Assembly (NCBI GenBank): GCA_964614185.1
Contig: CAZTKJ010000002.1
Span: 62,001 to 126,000, forward strand
Length of the DNA: 64,000 nt
Source of the DNA: Suilimivivens sp964614185
GTDB taxonomy: Bacteria > Bacillota > Clostridia > Lachnospirales > Lachnospiraceae
Reading direction: 5' to 3'
This document shows, in pieces, positions 33,401-42,477 of the stretch. The notes beneath the pieces are model-generated. The model ran no database searches and had not been told where the DNA came from. It saw nothing but the letters and a program-made list of their open reading frames with translations. The first letter of the stretch is position 1. Every line of letters starts with the position of its first letter. Position numbers and translations under genes: made by a program.

Positions 33401-35029
33401 TTATTCTGCTGCATTCAGTTCTGCTAAGCACTGATCAATAATGCTTCCAACTGTAGATACATATGTTTCCATAGCAGCATCTACATCACCGCCATTAACA
33501 ACTACTTCTGTAACAACAGCAAGTTTAGCATCATAGATAGTACCTGTTTCATTTGTATATGTTTCAGAAGCAGGTGAGATAGGTGCGTCTACACAGTTTT
33601 CTGTAAAGAACTTGTTACCTTCTGCTGCTAAATCACTCTGATCTACATATCCGTTTGTAAGTCCGCATACTACTAACGCAGGATCAAGATGGTTCTTTTT
33701 CCATACAGAGTTAGGATCGTTGGGTGAAGGTTTTAAGTGGAATTCACCATCTGCATATTCATAAACCTTCTCGTTATCTGTACCAGGATTGGTTGTAAAT
33801 GTTTCAGCCTTGGTGGACCAGTGTACATCTTCTGCACCATATGTCCAAAGTGTCTGTACTACATCGCCATCCATCATGGTTTCAATAAATGCATCAAAGA
33901 TAGCCTGCTCACGTGCATTGTTGCCATCACCATCATCAATGATACACCAAACGGGAGCTTCTCTGTTCAGGTATGCACCTACTTCTGCGATAGGAGCAAG
34001 CTGTACTAATTCAGCATCAACTTCGTTCTTAATAAGGTTATCTGTCAATGTCTGATACCATGAACCTGCCCAGTATGTAAATACGCCTGAGGAACCTGTC
34101 TGGTCATTGGAGAACCATTTCTCACGAGCAATCTTGGTGGATGCTGTAAGAGTTTCAGGATCAATAGCGCCGTCAGCATATGCCTGCTGTAATCTTACCA
34201 AAGCCTGCTTTGTTGCATCTGTCTGGAAACCGTCAATCCATGTTCCGCTTGCATCCTGAACGATTGCCGGATAAGCATCCTGCCAGAATTCAGGGAGATA
34301 GTTGATGTAAGGAGCTTCGTTTCCAAGGAAACCTGCTGCAACAACACCATAAGTATCGCCATTTACGCCATTGCCGTCAGGATCTTCATCATGGAATCTC
34401 TTCAGCATATCATAATAATCATCATATGTCTTAATATCTGCTGCATTGATTCCCAGTGCATCCAGCCAAGCTTTCTTTACATAAGTAACGCATCCGTTAC
34501 CATATGTAGGAGCAAATCCATAAAGCTTGCCGTCTTTCTTTAATCCTTCATTGATAGCCGGCAGATCCATTCTTGCCTGGAATTCTGCATTTTCATAAGC
34601 TTCTGTCATGTCCCAAAGAAGTCCTGTGGGAGCATACTGTGCATACATATCTGCACTCATGATAATTACGTCAGGATAATCACCGCCTGCAAAGAGACGT
34701 CCTACTGCATCTACATAACCTGAGTGATCCAACTGCTGAATCTCAAGGTCAACGCCAACTGCATCTTCCCACTGCTTTTCAAAATCAGCCTGGCCGTTAT
34801 CTACAGTTGCTGTCAGAGTACCGTTAACTACCATTACAACCTTATCCAGCTGATAGCTTTCTGCCGGTGCGTCTGTTTCTGCATTTGCCGTAGTTTCTGT
34901 GTTTGATGCAGCTTCTGTGTTGGAAGTGGTATCTGAAGGTGTTTCAGATGTTGAAGATCCACCGCCGCATCCTACTAATGACGCTACAAGTGCAGCTGTC
35001 AGAAGTACGGAAATTAATTTCTTTTTCAT
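33401..35029 (-). CDS. extracellular oligosaccharide-binding lipoprotein (LplA type)
   Basis: I chose ATG 35029 (MKKKLISVLL) with TAAGGAGG upstream. The leader ends in LVGC (Cys21), followed by a Ser/Thr/Glu-rich linker to about residue 60. The 542-residue protein is an ABC solute-binding protein of the large cluster used by LplB/LplC transporters. A calcium-loop-like DEDPDGNGVNGDTYG is visible in the middle, as often seen in this family. It captures oligosaccharides outside the membrane and delivers them to the two downstream permeases. The surrounding enzymes suggest acetylated, methylated pectin oligomers as the ligand, which is inference. Confidence 0.94.
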   Translation of the reverse strand: MKKKLISVLLTAALVASLVGCGGGSSTSETPSDTTSNTEAASNTETTANAETDAPAESYQLDKVVMVVNGTLTATVDNGQADFEKQWEDAVGVDLEIQQLDHSGYVDAVGRLFAGGDYPDVIIMSADMYAQYAPTGLLWDMTEAYENAEFQARMDLPAINEGLKKDGKLYGFAPTYGNGCVTYVKKAWLDALGINAADIKTYDDYYDMLKRFHDEDPDGNGVNGDTYGVVAAGFLGNEAPYINYLPEFWQDAYPAIVQDASGTWIDGFQTDATKQALVRLQQAYADGAIDPETLTASTKIAREKWFSNDQTGSSGVFTYWAGSWYQTLTDNLIKNEVDAELVQLAPIAEVGAYLNREAPVWCIIDDGDGNNAREQAIFDAFIETMMDGDVVQTLWTYGAEDVHWSTKAETFTTNPGTDNEKVYEYADGEFHLKPSPNDPNSVWKKNHLDPALVVCGLTNGYVDQSDLAAEGNKFFTENCVDAPISPASETYTNETGTIYDAKLAVVTEVVVNGGDVDAAMETYVSTVGSIIDQCLAELNAAE

Positions 35030-35065
35030 AAAGACCTCCTTAAATATTTGTTTATTTTCTTTTGA

Positions 35066-35079
35066 TGTAAGTGCTTTCA
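35066..35079 (-). promoter_or_regulatory. LacI-family operator near the transcription start of the transporter operon
   Basis: TGTAAGTGCTTTCA differs from the uxaB operator at one base (T for A near the end). It lies about +3 to +16 of the predicted promoter, the same placement as at uxaB and lacI. Confidence 0.7.
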
Positions 35080-35091
35080 CATCTAATTAAA

Positions 35092-35121
35092 ATCATATCA
35101 TATAAGTTTACAATTTGTAAA
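35092..35121 (-). promoter_or_regulatory. promoter of the transporter/CE12/GH43 operon
   Basis: On the minus strand, TTTACA (35116-35121) and TATGAT (35092-35097) are 18 bp apart. The predicted start lies just before the operator at 35066-35079. Confidence 0.6.
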
Positions 35122-35216
35122 GAATAAAGTTAAAAAAACAGTGATTTTCGTTGATTTTTTATACGTAAATCTTTATTAATCAAACTTTATTCTTTTTTTA
35201 GTCTGATTTTAGCCAA

Positions 35217-35230
35217 TGTAAGTGCTTACA
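35217..35230. promoter_or_regulatory. second LacI-family operator upstream of the transporter operon
   Basis: TGTAAGTGCTTACA is identical to the uxaB operator and lies 151 bp (centre to centre) from the promoter-proximal site, a distance that could allow looping. The 308-nt gap 35030-35337 holds only these operators, the promoter and the hairpin at 35251-35309. I see no gene in it. Confidence 0.7.
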
Positions 35231-35250
35231 AGATTTGTCCATTAATAAGT

Positions 35251-35309
35251 CAAAGACCCCGCCCTTTGGAACATCAAACTAAAAATATTCCAATGAGGCG
35301 GAGTCTTTG
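35251..35309 (-). terminator. long hairpin after the chemoreceptor gene
   Basis: Outer arms of 13 bp with one mismatch (35251-35263 with 35297-35309) and inner arms TTGGAA/TTCCAA make a long hairpin 28 nt after the chemoreceptor stop. The following minus-strand GACTTATTAATGG is only weakly T-rich, so the terminator call is moderate. Confidence 0.6.
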
Positions 35310-35337
35310 GTCTTCGCAAAAACAAATTATTATTAAG

Positions 35338-37446
35338 TTACGTCCTGAAAACGGCAATTTCTGTCTTTAGATCATCCATATTGCTTCCCAGTATTTCTGC
35401 TGTATCATTTAAGTTTTCAACACTGATAAGAAGCTGGTCCGCAATTTCTCTGACTATTTCTGCCCGGTTTGCTGTTTCTCCAATAATGTCGGAAATATCT
35501 TTCACTGCCCATACCGTATCGCTGCGTTCACTGTCAGCCTTTTCCGTCTTTTCTACTATATCTTTAAGGCCTCCCACAAGCTGGTTCATCTGATCCTTCA
35601 TATTGCTGAATACCCGAACCACTTCTTCCACTGCTTCTGTCTGCAACGCTACCATTGCCTGGGCCCTGTCTGCACTTTTAACACTGTTTTCTGTCTGGGC
35701 GCCGATATTGGCTACATTATTTTGAATCTGACCGGCTGCTTTTGCCGAATCATCAGCCAGTTTTCTGATTTCTTCTGCAACTACTGCAAATCCCCGTCCT
35801 GCGCTGCCTGCCCGTGCAGCTTCAATCGATGCATTTAGGGAAAGAAGATTAGTCTGCTCTGAAATAGAAGTAATTGTTCCTACAAAGGAATTGATGATCT
35901 CCGATTCTTCCTTCAAAGAGGCAATGCTTTCACTGACCTCAGCCGTCATCTGTGTTGTTTCTCTTGCTCTGTCACCAAGAATCTGTATCATTTCCATTCC
36001 CTGTCCGATCAGGTCCTCTGTCCGGGAAACCAGCTGTTCCACTTTTTCTACCACATTGCTGACACCCTGTATATCCTCAGAAAGCACATCTGTCAGTTCC
36101 ACACATTTTTGCGCATGCCGTGTCTGTCTGCCGATTCCTTCATTAATTTCATCAATGGCTCTTGTGATCTTCTGAGAATATTCATTGATGACTGTTGAAT
36201 TTTTCTCCACCTCTTGGGAGGATTTTTCCAGTTGTCCTGTAGCAGTGCTTACCTTATTTACCAGTTTTTTCGTATTTACGATCATATCGGAAGCTGAGTC
36301 TGCAAGTCCTCTAAATTCATCATTCCCTTTCACAGACACCTGCACTGTCAAATCTCCTCTTGCCACTTCTCCGAATTTTTGGGATATCTGTTTCATATTA
36401 GATTGAATACCGCTGACAATCAGCATCCCTATGATCAATGCTGCCACGCAGGCCAGAATCACCAATCCTACTGTCAGAGATTTGATTCCCTGGGCCTGAC
36501 TGGTTACTACGCTCATGGGCACCAGGGTACATACCGTAAAACCTCTTTCCAGGCTTTTACTGTAAATGAAAAGGTATCTTGTATCATTAAAATCAACCTG
36601 GACAGTTCCTGACGGTGTCTCCTCATCAATGGCAGTAAAAAATTCCTTATCTGCAAATACAGTTTTACCTTCTGTAAGAAGGCTCTCCTGACCTTCTGCC
36701 AGTTTTTCGGAAATTACCTCCTGACCGCCTTCCGTAACGAATCCCGTAATACTTCCCTCTCCCAAATCCAACTGTTCAATAAATTCTCTGATCGTAGATT
36801 CTTTGATATCAATGACTACACAGCCGTTATTGCCATCTGCCATCTGCTGATAGGCAAGAATATAATCACTGTTTTTCAGTTCCAGATATGTATTCAGTGA
36901 ATCATGGTTATCCACCCATTTCGTAATACCTCTTATGGTAGCTCCCATTTCTTCTTTATATTGGTTTAAAATACCTTTAGCCCCTGTACTTGTCCCTGTG
37001 GAAAGCATACTGACATTTTCCTTAGTCACAATGTGGATATTGTCAATAAACGGGTTTGCTGTTTTAGAAGACAACATCGTAGATTGAATGCTTTTTAAGG
37101 CTTCGGCCTTCTGTACCGGATCCTTTTCCAAATTTCCTTTTAAATACGCGGACAAAGAAACATCAAAGGCCAGCTTCATACCATCTGCTTCAATAAACGT
37201 ACAGCTCATGTCTATATAGTCCTTTGCCATACTGATAGTCTGTATTGTGGATTCCTGAAATTTCTCGCTCAATCCCTGAGCTGACTTCTGATAGGAGGAA
37301 ATTCCGACAATAATCATAAAAAACACAGGAATCAAAAAGCAGATCATAATTTTGTTCCGAATGCCGAAGAGCATCCATTTTGTTTGTTTAACCTGCCTTT
37401 CTCGTTTTATTTTTTTCTCTGTTTCCTTCTTTTTTGTCCTGATCAT
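35338..37446 (-). CDS. methyl-accepting chemotaxis protein
   Basis: I chose ATG 37446 (MIRTKKKETEKK) with GGGAGGG before it. After a basic cytoplasmic leader come one transmembrane helix (about residues 32-52), a sensory domain of about 250 residues outside the membrane (dCache-like by size and layout), a second transmembrane helix near 305-325, a HAMP domain and the signalling hairpin with ISEQTNLLSLNASIEAARAG at its tip. It would send ligand signals to CheA/CheW, which are not in the window. Its position next to the pectin transporter makes a sugar or uronate ligand possible but unproven. A TATAAT-like -10 lies at 37484-37489. Confidence 0.94.
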   Translation of the reverse strand: MIRTKKKETEKKIKRERQVKQTKWMLFGIRNKIMICFLIPVFFMIIVGISSYQKSAQGLSEKFQESTIQTISMAKDYIDMSCTFIEADGMKLAFDVSLSAYLKGNLEKDPVQKAEALKSIQSTMLSSKTANPFIDNIHIVTKENVSMLSTGTSTGAKGILNQYKEEMGATIRGITKWVDNHDSLNTYLELKNSDYILAYQQMADGNNGCVVIDIKESTIREFIEQLDLGEGSITGFVTEGGQEVISEKLAEGQESLLTEGKTVFADKEFFTAIDEETPSGTVQVDFNDTRYLFIYSKSLERGFTVCTLVPMSVVTSQAQGIKSLTVGLVILACVAALIIGMLIVSGIQSNMKQISQKFGEVARGDLTVQVSVKGNDEFRGLADSASDMIVNTKKLVNKVSTATGQLEKSSQEVEKNSTVINEYSQKITRAIDEINEGIGRQTRHAQKCVELTDVLSEDIQGVSNVVEKVEQLVSRTEDLIGQGMEMIQILGDRARETTQMTAEVSESIASLKEESEIINSFVGTITSISEQTNLLSLNASIEAARAGSAGRGFAVVAEEIRKLADDSAKAAGQIQNNVANIGAQTENSVKSADRAQAMVALQTEAVEEVVRVFSNMKDQMNQLVGGLKDIVEKTEKADSERSDTVWAVKDISDIIGETANRAEIVREIADQLLISVENLNDTAEILGSNMDDLKTEIAVFRT

Positions 37447-37535
37447 TTGTCCCTCCCACAATTTCACGATTATCCTTGTGCACATTATACTACAACTTAG
37501 CAAAATAGGAAACAAATTTGTAAAATCTGCTTCTC

Positions 37536-37564
37536 TTGCTATCTGCCTGTTTCTATGCTATGAT
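37536..37564 (+). promoter_or_regulatory. sigma-A-type promoter of the serine hydrolase gene
   Basis: TTGCTA (37536-37541) and TATGAT (37559-37564) are 17 bp apart, 46 bp before the ATG at 37611. This also argues against the longer reading frame that would start at 37536. Confidence 0.65.
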
Positions 37565-37610
37565 GAACCCAAAATTTATCTGGACAGTAAACTATAGGAG
37601 GTTTTATTAT

Positions 37611-39074
37611 ATGCTTTCATTTCAACCGGCTCTTCCGGAACAGACCGGCATTCCCTCAGATTGCATTACCCGCTTTGTAGAAAGGCTCCGTGCTCATGAA
37701 GTTCCCATGCACAGCCTTTTAATTCTCCATCGCGATAAGCTGATTACAGAAGGGTACTATTCTCCCTGTAAGAAAAACACTCTCCATCGGATGTTTTCCA
37801 TCAGTAAAAGTTTCACTTCCATAGCAGTTGCCCTTCTTGCAGAAGAGGGAAAGCTTTCTTTGGATGACCCCATCATTAAATATTTCCCTGACAAAACCCC
37901 TGAAAATGTACATCCCTGGATTGCAGCCATGACCATCAGGGATATGCTTATGATGCGTACCTGCCATGCTTCCACTACTTACAAGCTGGATATGGCAAAA
38001 GACTGGGTGGAAAGTTTCTTTACTACGCCTCCCACTCATCCTGCCGGCAGGATCTTCCACTATGACACATCTTCTTCCCATACACTCTGCGCTCTTGTGG
38101 AGCGTTTAAGCGGGAAACCTATGCTTGATTATTTAAAGGAAAAGCTCCCGGAACTGGGGTTTTCAGAAGAATCATATATGATCAGGGACCCTTTTGGCAT
38201 CTCCCTTGGAGGCAGCGGACTTGTAGCAACATCCATGGACCTTATGCGATTTGGCTATCTGATTTACCACAAAGGAAATGTATGCGGCAGACAGATGGTT
38301 TCTACTTCCTATATTGAAAAAGCCATTTCCCCTTTAACGGACACTTCGGTTACTGCCCCTGTTTTAAGCGAAGCTTGCGGCTATGGCTATCAGTTCTGGC
38401 AGAATCAGAAAAACGGCTGTGTCTGCTACGGTATGGGCGGCCAACTGATCATCCTTCTGCCCCACTATGATATGATCTGTGTCACTACGGCGGATACCCA
38501 GGGGATCGGCGGCGGCAATCAGCTGATTTATGACGCTCTTTATGAAGAGATCCTGCCCTTTATCTCCAAAGAGCCTCTGCCTCTTTTGGCAGATGTATGT
38601 AGTAATTATGAAAAAATGCTGCTTGAGCTTCAAATAGATCCTCTTAAAGGAAACATCATTTCTCCTGTTATGGAACAAAGAAACGGATCGGTATATCATG
38701 TTATGGAAAATCCCATGGGATTTGAAAATCTTTCCCTTACCTTTTCCAAAAAAGATTCCGGCAGCTTAGCAACTGCCGGAACCCTGCACTTTACCCTGAA
38801 GGGCAAAGATCATTCCTTCTCTTTTGGGTTTGGATACCTGGAAACAGGTATTTTCCCATTATATCATTTAAATTATGCTGCCAGTGCCGTTTGGTCTGAC
38901 GATTCCACTCTCTATATTAAAGTTCATATCATTGATGCCTATGTGGGTTCTGTCAAATTTGAACTGTCCTTTTTCCAAAATGATGTGACTGTTTTTATGA
39001 AAAAGCAGGAAGAAAGCCTGTTTCATGAATTTAACGGTCATTTATATGCTGTCCTTTCACCAAAGGAAAAATAA
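37611..39074 (+). CDS. beta-lactamase-fold serine hydrolase (class C/EstB-like)
   Basis: I chose ATG 37611 (MLSFQPALPEQ) with AGGAGG nine bases upstream. The 487-residue protein has the catalytic SxxK motif SISK (Ser63, Lys66), a tyrosine motif within FHYDTSSSHTLCALVERLSG, and a third-motif region near YGMGGQLIILLPHYD. No signal peptide is present, so it is cytoplasmic and more likely an esterase or peptidase than an antibiotic-resistance enzyme. The last 150 residues form a separate beta-rich domain. It ends five bases from the convergent binding-protein gene. Confidence 0.88.
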   Translation: MLSFQPALPEQTGIPSDCITRFVERLRAHEVPMHSLLILHRDKLITEGYYSPCKKNTLHRMFSISKSFTSIAVALLAEEGKLSLDDPIIKYFPDKTPENVHPWIAAMTIRDMLMMRTCHASTTYKLDMAKDWVESFFTTPPTHPAGRIFHYDTSSSHTLCALVERLSGKPMLDYLKEKLPELGFSEESYMIRDPFGISLGGSGLVATSMDLMRFGYLIYHKGNVCGRQMVSTSYIEKAISPLTDTSVTAPVLSEACGYGYQFWQNQKNGCVCYGMGGQLIILLPHYDMICVTTADTQGIGGGNQLIYDALYEEILPFISKEPLPLLADVCSNYEKMLLELQIDPLKGNIISPVMEQRNGSVYHVMENPMGFENLSLTFSKKDSGSLATAGTLHFTLKGKDHSFSFGFGYLETGIFPLYHLNYAASAVWSDDSTLYIKVHIIDAYVGSVKFELSFFQNDVTVFMKKQEESLFHEFNGHLYAVLSPKEK

Positions 39075-39079
39075 CAGTA

Positions 39080-41350
39080 TCAGCGGTTTTCATTGACATA
39101 AAGCTGAGCGCGGCTTTGAATGATCCTGGCCACATCTTCTGCTTTCTTTTGTCCTTCAAAATAAGCTTGCGATTCTTCCTGGATAATGGAAAGCAGATTG
39201 GCATCATAAGAATATACCTGGGTAAAGCTGTACAGTTCTTCCTTTAACCGGTCTACCTCTTCCTGAGTCATAGGGTCAATAAGGATTTCTACGCCGTTCA
39301 TGTAGAAATAATCCGGACTTTCGATTTCGTTCCCTTCTTCATCCGTGTAAGTAGGATTCTTGGTGGCTTCTGCTGCCAGCTTTTCCAATTGTTCAATGCT
39401 GAGAGGAAGTCCAAAATTAATTTCCTCTTGAAATTCATCCGTCAAATAATAGCGAAGGAACTGCCATGCGCCTTCTTTCAACGTTGATTTGGAAGACATC
39501 ACAAGCTGCATATCCGGTATGATGGCAGAACCATCCTTATTGTCGGAAGGAAATCCGATCATGGTAATTTCCTCGCCAAAGGTTCCATTTTGCACATAAT
39601 TGTAATCTCTAAAGGAGCTTACTGTATACATTTGCGTAATGACTTTGCCTTCCCGCCACATGCTGTCATAATTATTCCAGTAATCATCCGTATATACATC
39701 ACTGCTTATTTCCTTGGGGAACTGATTGATAAACTCCAGCATCTCTACAAAGCTTTCCGAATCAAAATTGCATGTTCCCGCTTCCCAGTCTATAAACTGA
39801 CTGCTTGCCATATTCATGCATCGCCACAGCATAGTATTTCTGTCCACATACGTAGTAAATAATGTCCCCTCCGGTTTATTTGCCATCAGATCATTGACAT
39901 CCTGTACTGTCCATCCTCTTTCTGTTCCTACATCTGCTGTTTTGGCAATCAGTGTACTGATCATATAAGAAGGTACCAGACGATAAAGCTTGCCATCCAC
40001 AGAATAGGCTTCTATGATATTGGGCATATAATCATTAATGTCAAGTTCTTCATCTTGTTCAATATATGGTTTTAAGTCTTCGAAAAGTCCTTTGGAAATA
40101 TAACTTTCCACCGGCATCTCTGAGCTTAAAAGAATAATATCAGGTATTTTTCCTGAGATAATATCTGCATTTAACCGGTTGATTCCGGCTTCATAATCTG
40201 TATCCGTTGCATAAAGGGAAGAATAATCCTGTATGGAGATCCTATATTCCTCATTGTTTTTATTAAACTGGACTACGCGGTTTTTTACACCCCAATCCAG
40301 TCCTGTACATGCTAAGACAATGGTCTGTTTGTCCTTTACATCTTCAGGATCCACCTTAGTAAATTTTCCAATCAGGCTTTCATAAGAATCCATATCATCA
40401 TAGGTGCCCAAAAATTCTTTGTCGTTAATGGATACAAGATTGTAAATGCTATATAACCCAAGATCAGAATCAATATAATTCATCAACTGAGTTTTGTCTT
40501 CATCTCCTATACTGTATCCGTACACTCCATAGCTGTTTACCAGATACAGTTCATAGCGGGAATCCCCCGGATATACGGAATAATCATAAGAAGCTCCCGG
40601 AAGCTTGCTCTTGGAATAGACTTCTCCTTTTTCCATATCTACATAACAGGCATAACAGCCGTCATCTTCATAAATGATACCTGCCATTTTGCCGTTTGCA
40701 AGGGGATAAAAGTTGACCTGATCTAAGGAATTTCCCTCTCCTGCCTTCATGATATCCCGAAAATTCCCTTCTTTGTCAAATATCAAGTAATTTCCCATAA
40801 CATTGACATAAAGAGAATCTTCCCATGGAATTACTCCTCCTGTATAAAACCAGCCGTCCTCATCGGCAATTTCCATTACCTGAGGCAGTTCATTTAAGTA
40901 AATACTGAAAAGCTCTTCTCCGCCTGATTCCATTTTTACAAGACTATAATAGTCCCTGTAACCCTCTTCTTCAGATTCCTCATAGACATTTTTAATTCCA
41001 TAGAGAAATCCCTGTTCATCACATACAAGACTTCCTAAATGCGTATTTTCACCGCAGGAGACTACTCCTTCTTCCATCATTCTGCCATCCTCATTGATAG
41101 ATGCTATATGGAGTTTCGTTCCTTCTTCGTAATTATATTCATATCCGTATGCATAAATAAAATCTCCCGATCTCATTAATCCGGAATAAGAACCTGTATC
41201 CCACCCTTGCTGTTCAAGAGGCGTTACACGATATACATATTCTTTACTTGATGCTAACTCTTGTTGTGTATTCCCTTTGCTTTTTCCGCATCCGGCTAAA
41301 GAAAATAACAGGATTACAAGACCCACAACAATATACTTTCTTCTTTTCAT
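39080..41350 (-). CDS. large two-domain solute-binding lipoprotein (paralogue 1)
   Basis: The 756-residue lipoprotein has a lipobox at LAGC (Cys21). Residues 35-340 look like a beta-propeller made of repeated YxxDxxGN-type strands. From about residue 345 (KQTIVLACTGLDW) a family 1 extracellular solute-binding domain follows, with the usual ISGKIPDIILLSSEMP and WTVQDVNDLMANKPEG segments. The C-terminus ends with YFEGQKKAEDVARIIQSRA, a motif shared with the other two paralogues in this operon. It is the last gene of the seven-gene unit. The ligand is unknown. Confidence 0.9.
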   Translation of the reverse strand: MKRRKYIVVGLVILLFSLAGCGKSKGNTQQELASSKEYVYRVTPLEQQGWDTGSYSGLMRSGDFIYAYGYEYNYEEGTKLHIASINEDGRMMEEGVVSCGENTHLGSLVCDEQGFLYGIKNVYEESEEEGYRDYYSLVKMESGGEELFSIYLNELPQVMEIADEDGWFYTGGVIPWEDSLYVNVMGNYLIFDKEGNFRDIMKAGEGNSLDQVNFYPLANGKMAGIIYEDDGCYACYVDMEKGEVYSKSKLPGASYDYSVYPGDSRYELYLVNSYGVYGYSIGDEDKTQLMNYIDSDLGLYSIYNLVSINDKEFLGTYDDMDSYESLIGKFTKVDPEDVKDKQTIVLACTGLDWGVKNRVVQFNKNNEEYRISIQDYSSLYATDTDYEAGINRLNADIISGKIPDIILLSSEMPVESYISKGLFEDLKPYIEQDEELDINDYMPNIIEAYSVDGKLYRLVPSYMISTLIAKTADVGTERGWTVQDVNDLMANKPEGTLFTTYVDRNTMLWRCMNMASSQFIDWEAGTCNFDSESFVEMLEFINQFPKEISSDVYTDDYWNNYDSMWREGKVITQMYTVSSFRDYNYVQNGTFGEEITMIGFPSDNKDGSAIIPDMQLVMSSKSTLKEGAWQFLRYYLTDEFQEEINFGLPLSIEQLEKLAAEATKNPTYTDEEGNEIESPDYFYMNGVEILIDPMTQEEVDRLKEELYSFTQVYSYDANLLSIIQEESQAYFEGQKKAEDVARIIQSRAQLYVNENR

Positions 41351-41373
41351 ACTTCCTCCGAATTGCCCTTCGG

Positions 41374-42462
41374 CTAAAACTCTTCCCTCTTATTCTTTTC
41401 TGCTCTGAACCTTTCAAGGGCTCTGTCCTTTTTATCCATCAGGTAATTCCAAATATCTTTCATTGTATATTTCCGGTTTTTCCATTTAATAATCAGAAAA
41501 ACAAGCAGGATAACAGAGAAAATCATCAGAAAAAGAAACTGGAATAACAGCACTACCGCCCTGATATCTTCATATCCTCTTGCCACATTCTCCCAATAAG
41601 GAAAATGCATTGCCGCATTCTGCATGGAACGTGTTCCAAAATCCAGTACAACGGGAATAGTGGCTTCCAGACTATAGCGGGAAGAATTTTCCACTACCAG
41701 CATATCCTTTTCATCCACTCCGAATTTTTCTTTGAGGGTATTATATACAAATCCTTTTACGGGATTAGGCGCTACCACCTCATAACAACTGATTCCTTCA
41801 CTGATTCCATATTGGGAAAGGGTATCATCAGAAACATAGACCACTGTGTCCTGAAGTCCCGCCCCTTCTGCAAAACGTCCTTTTTCCTTTCGGACAACCC
41901 CTGCCACATAATGAGGGATTCCTCCTATCATAACACTCATGCCTTCAATATCATTAGAACCAAAAAGCTGCCATGCCGCTTCCTCATCCAATATGATAAA
42001 ATCCTGCATCAGCTCATCTCCGGAAAAATACCTGCCTCCTGCAAGCTGCAACGGATGAAAATAGAAAAAATCACCTCCAATGCCTATGGCATTGGCTTCC
42101 ACTTCTCCCTGCTGGCTGACAACCTTAATTTTGCCTTGAGAGCTGTAAGCATCAATATACAGTCTTGCATTTTCGTTTTCATTTACTACGGCAGCATCTG
42201 ACAGGGCAGTTTCCAGTTGATTTTCAAAACTTCTGATCTGAAAATCATCCACTACAATATCCCTCGCAAAGAATCCGCTGACCTGGGCATAACCGCCTTC
42301 CTCACTCCAACGCTTTGCTGCCTGCTGATCCTCAAGGCTCTCTATCCGGCTGTTACACCACACTGTCAATACCAAAAAGATGATTAATGATAATACTGCT
42401 ATCAAAAAAAATACAATCTGTATCAGTGATAAACTTCTTAAAAACTCTTTGATTTTAGCCAC
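41374..42462 (-). CDS. MacB/FtsX-like membrane protein with only two helices
   Basis: The GTG start at 42462 opens a 362-residue protein: a short cytoplasmic tail, a transmembrane helix at about 15-37, an extracytoplasmic domain of about 250 residues resembling the MacB periplasmic core, one more helix at about 305-330 and a basic tail. In the core, the LAGGRYFSGDE and VMIGGIPHYVAGVV segments support the MacB_PCD assignment. MacB and FtsX permeases have four helices. Here the last two are missing, and no ATPase is encoded nearby. It follows the membrane-fusion gene by 15 nt. It may be a receptor or scaffold rather than a transporter. Confidence 0.8.
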   Translation of the reverse strand: MAKIKEFLRSLSLIQIVFFLIAVLSLIIFLVLTVWCNSRIESLEDQQAAKRWSEEGGYAQVSGFFARDIVVDDFQIRSFENQLETALSDAAVVNENENARLYIDAYSSQGKIKVVSQQGEVEANAIGIGGDFFYFHPLQLAGGRYFSGDELMQDFIILDEEAAWQLFGSNDIEGMSVMIGGIPHYVAGVVRKEKGRFAEGAGLQDTVVYVSDDTLSQYGISEGISCYEVVAPNPVKGFVYNTLKEKFGVDEKDMLVVENSSRYSLEATIPVVLDFGTRSMQNAAMHFPYWENVARGYEDIRAVVLLFQFLFLMIFSVILLVFLIIKWKNRKYTMKDIWNYLMDKKDRALERFRAEKNKREEF

Positions 42463-42477
42463 CTGGAACTTCCTTTC

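Noticed and set aside
35030..35337. Riboswitch in the 308-nt gap before the binding-protein gene
   Set aside because: The gap is explained by a promoter, two operators and a terminator-like hairpin. The hairpin at 35251-35309 lies upstream of the promoter and shows no known riboswitch core.
37611..39074. Antibiotic resistance beta-lactamase
   Set aside because: The SxxK fold is present, but there is no signal peptide and an extra C-terminal domain. An intracellular esterase or peptidase fits better.
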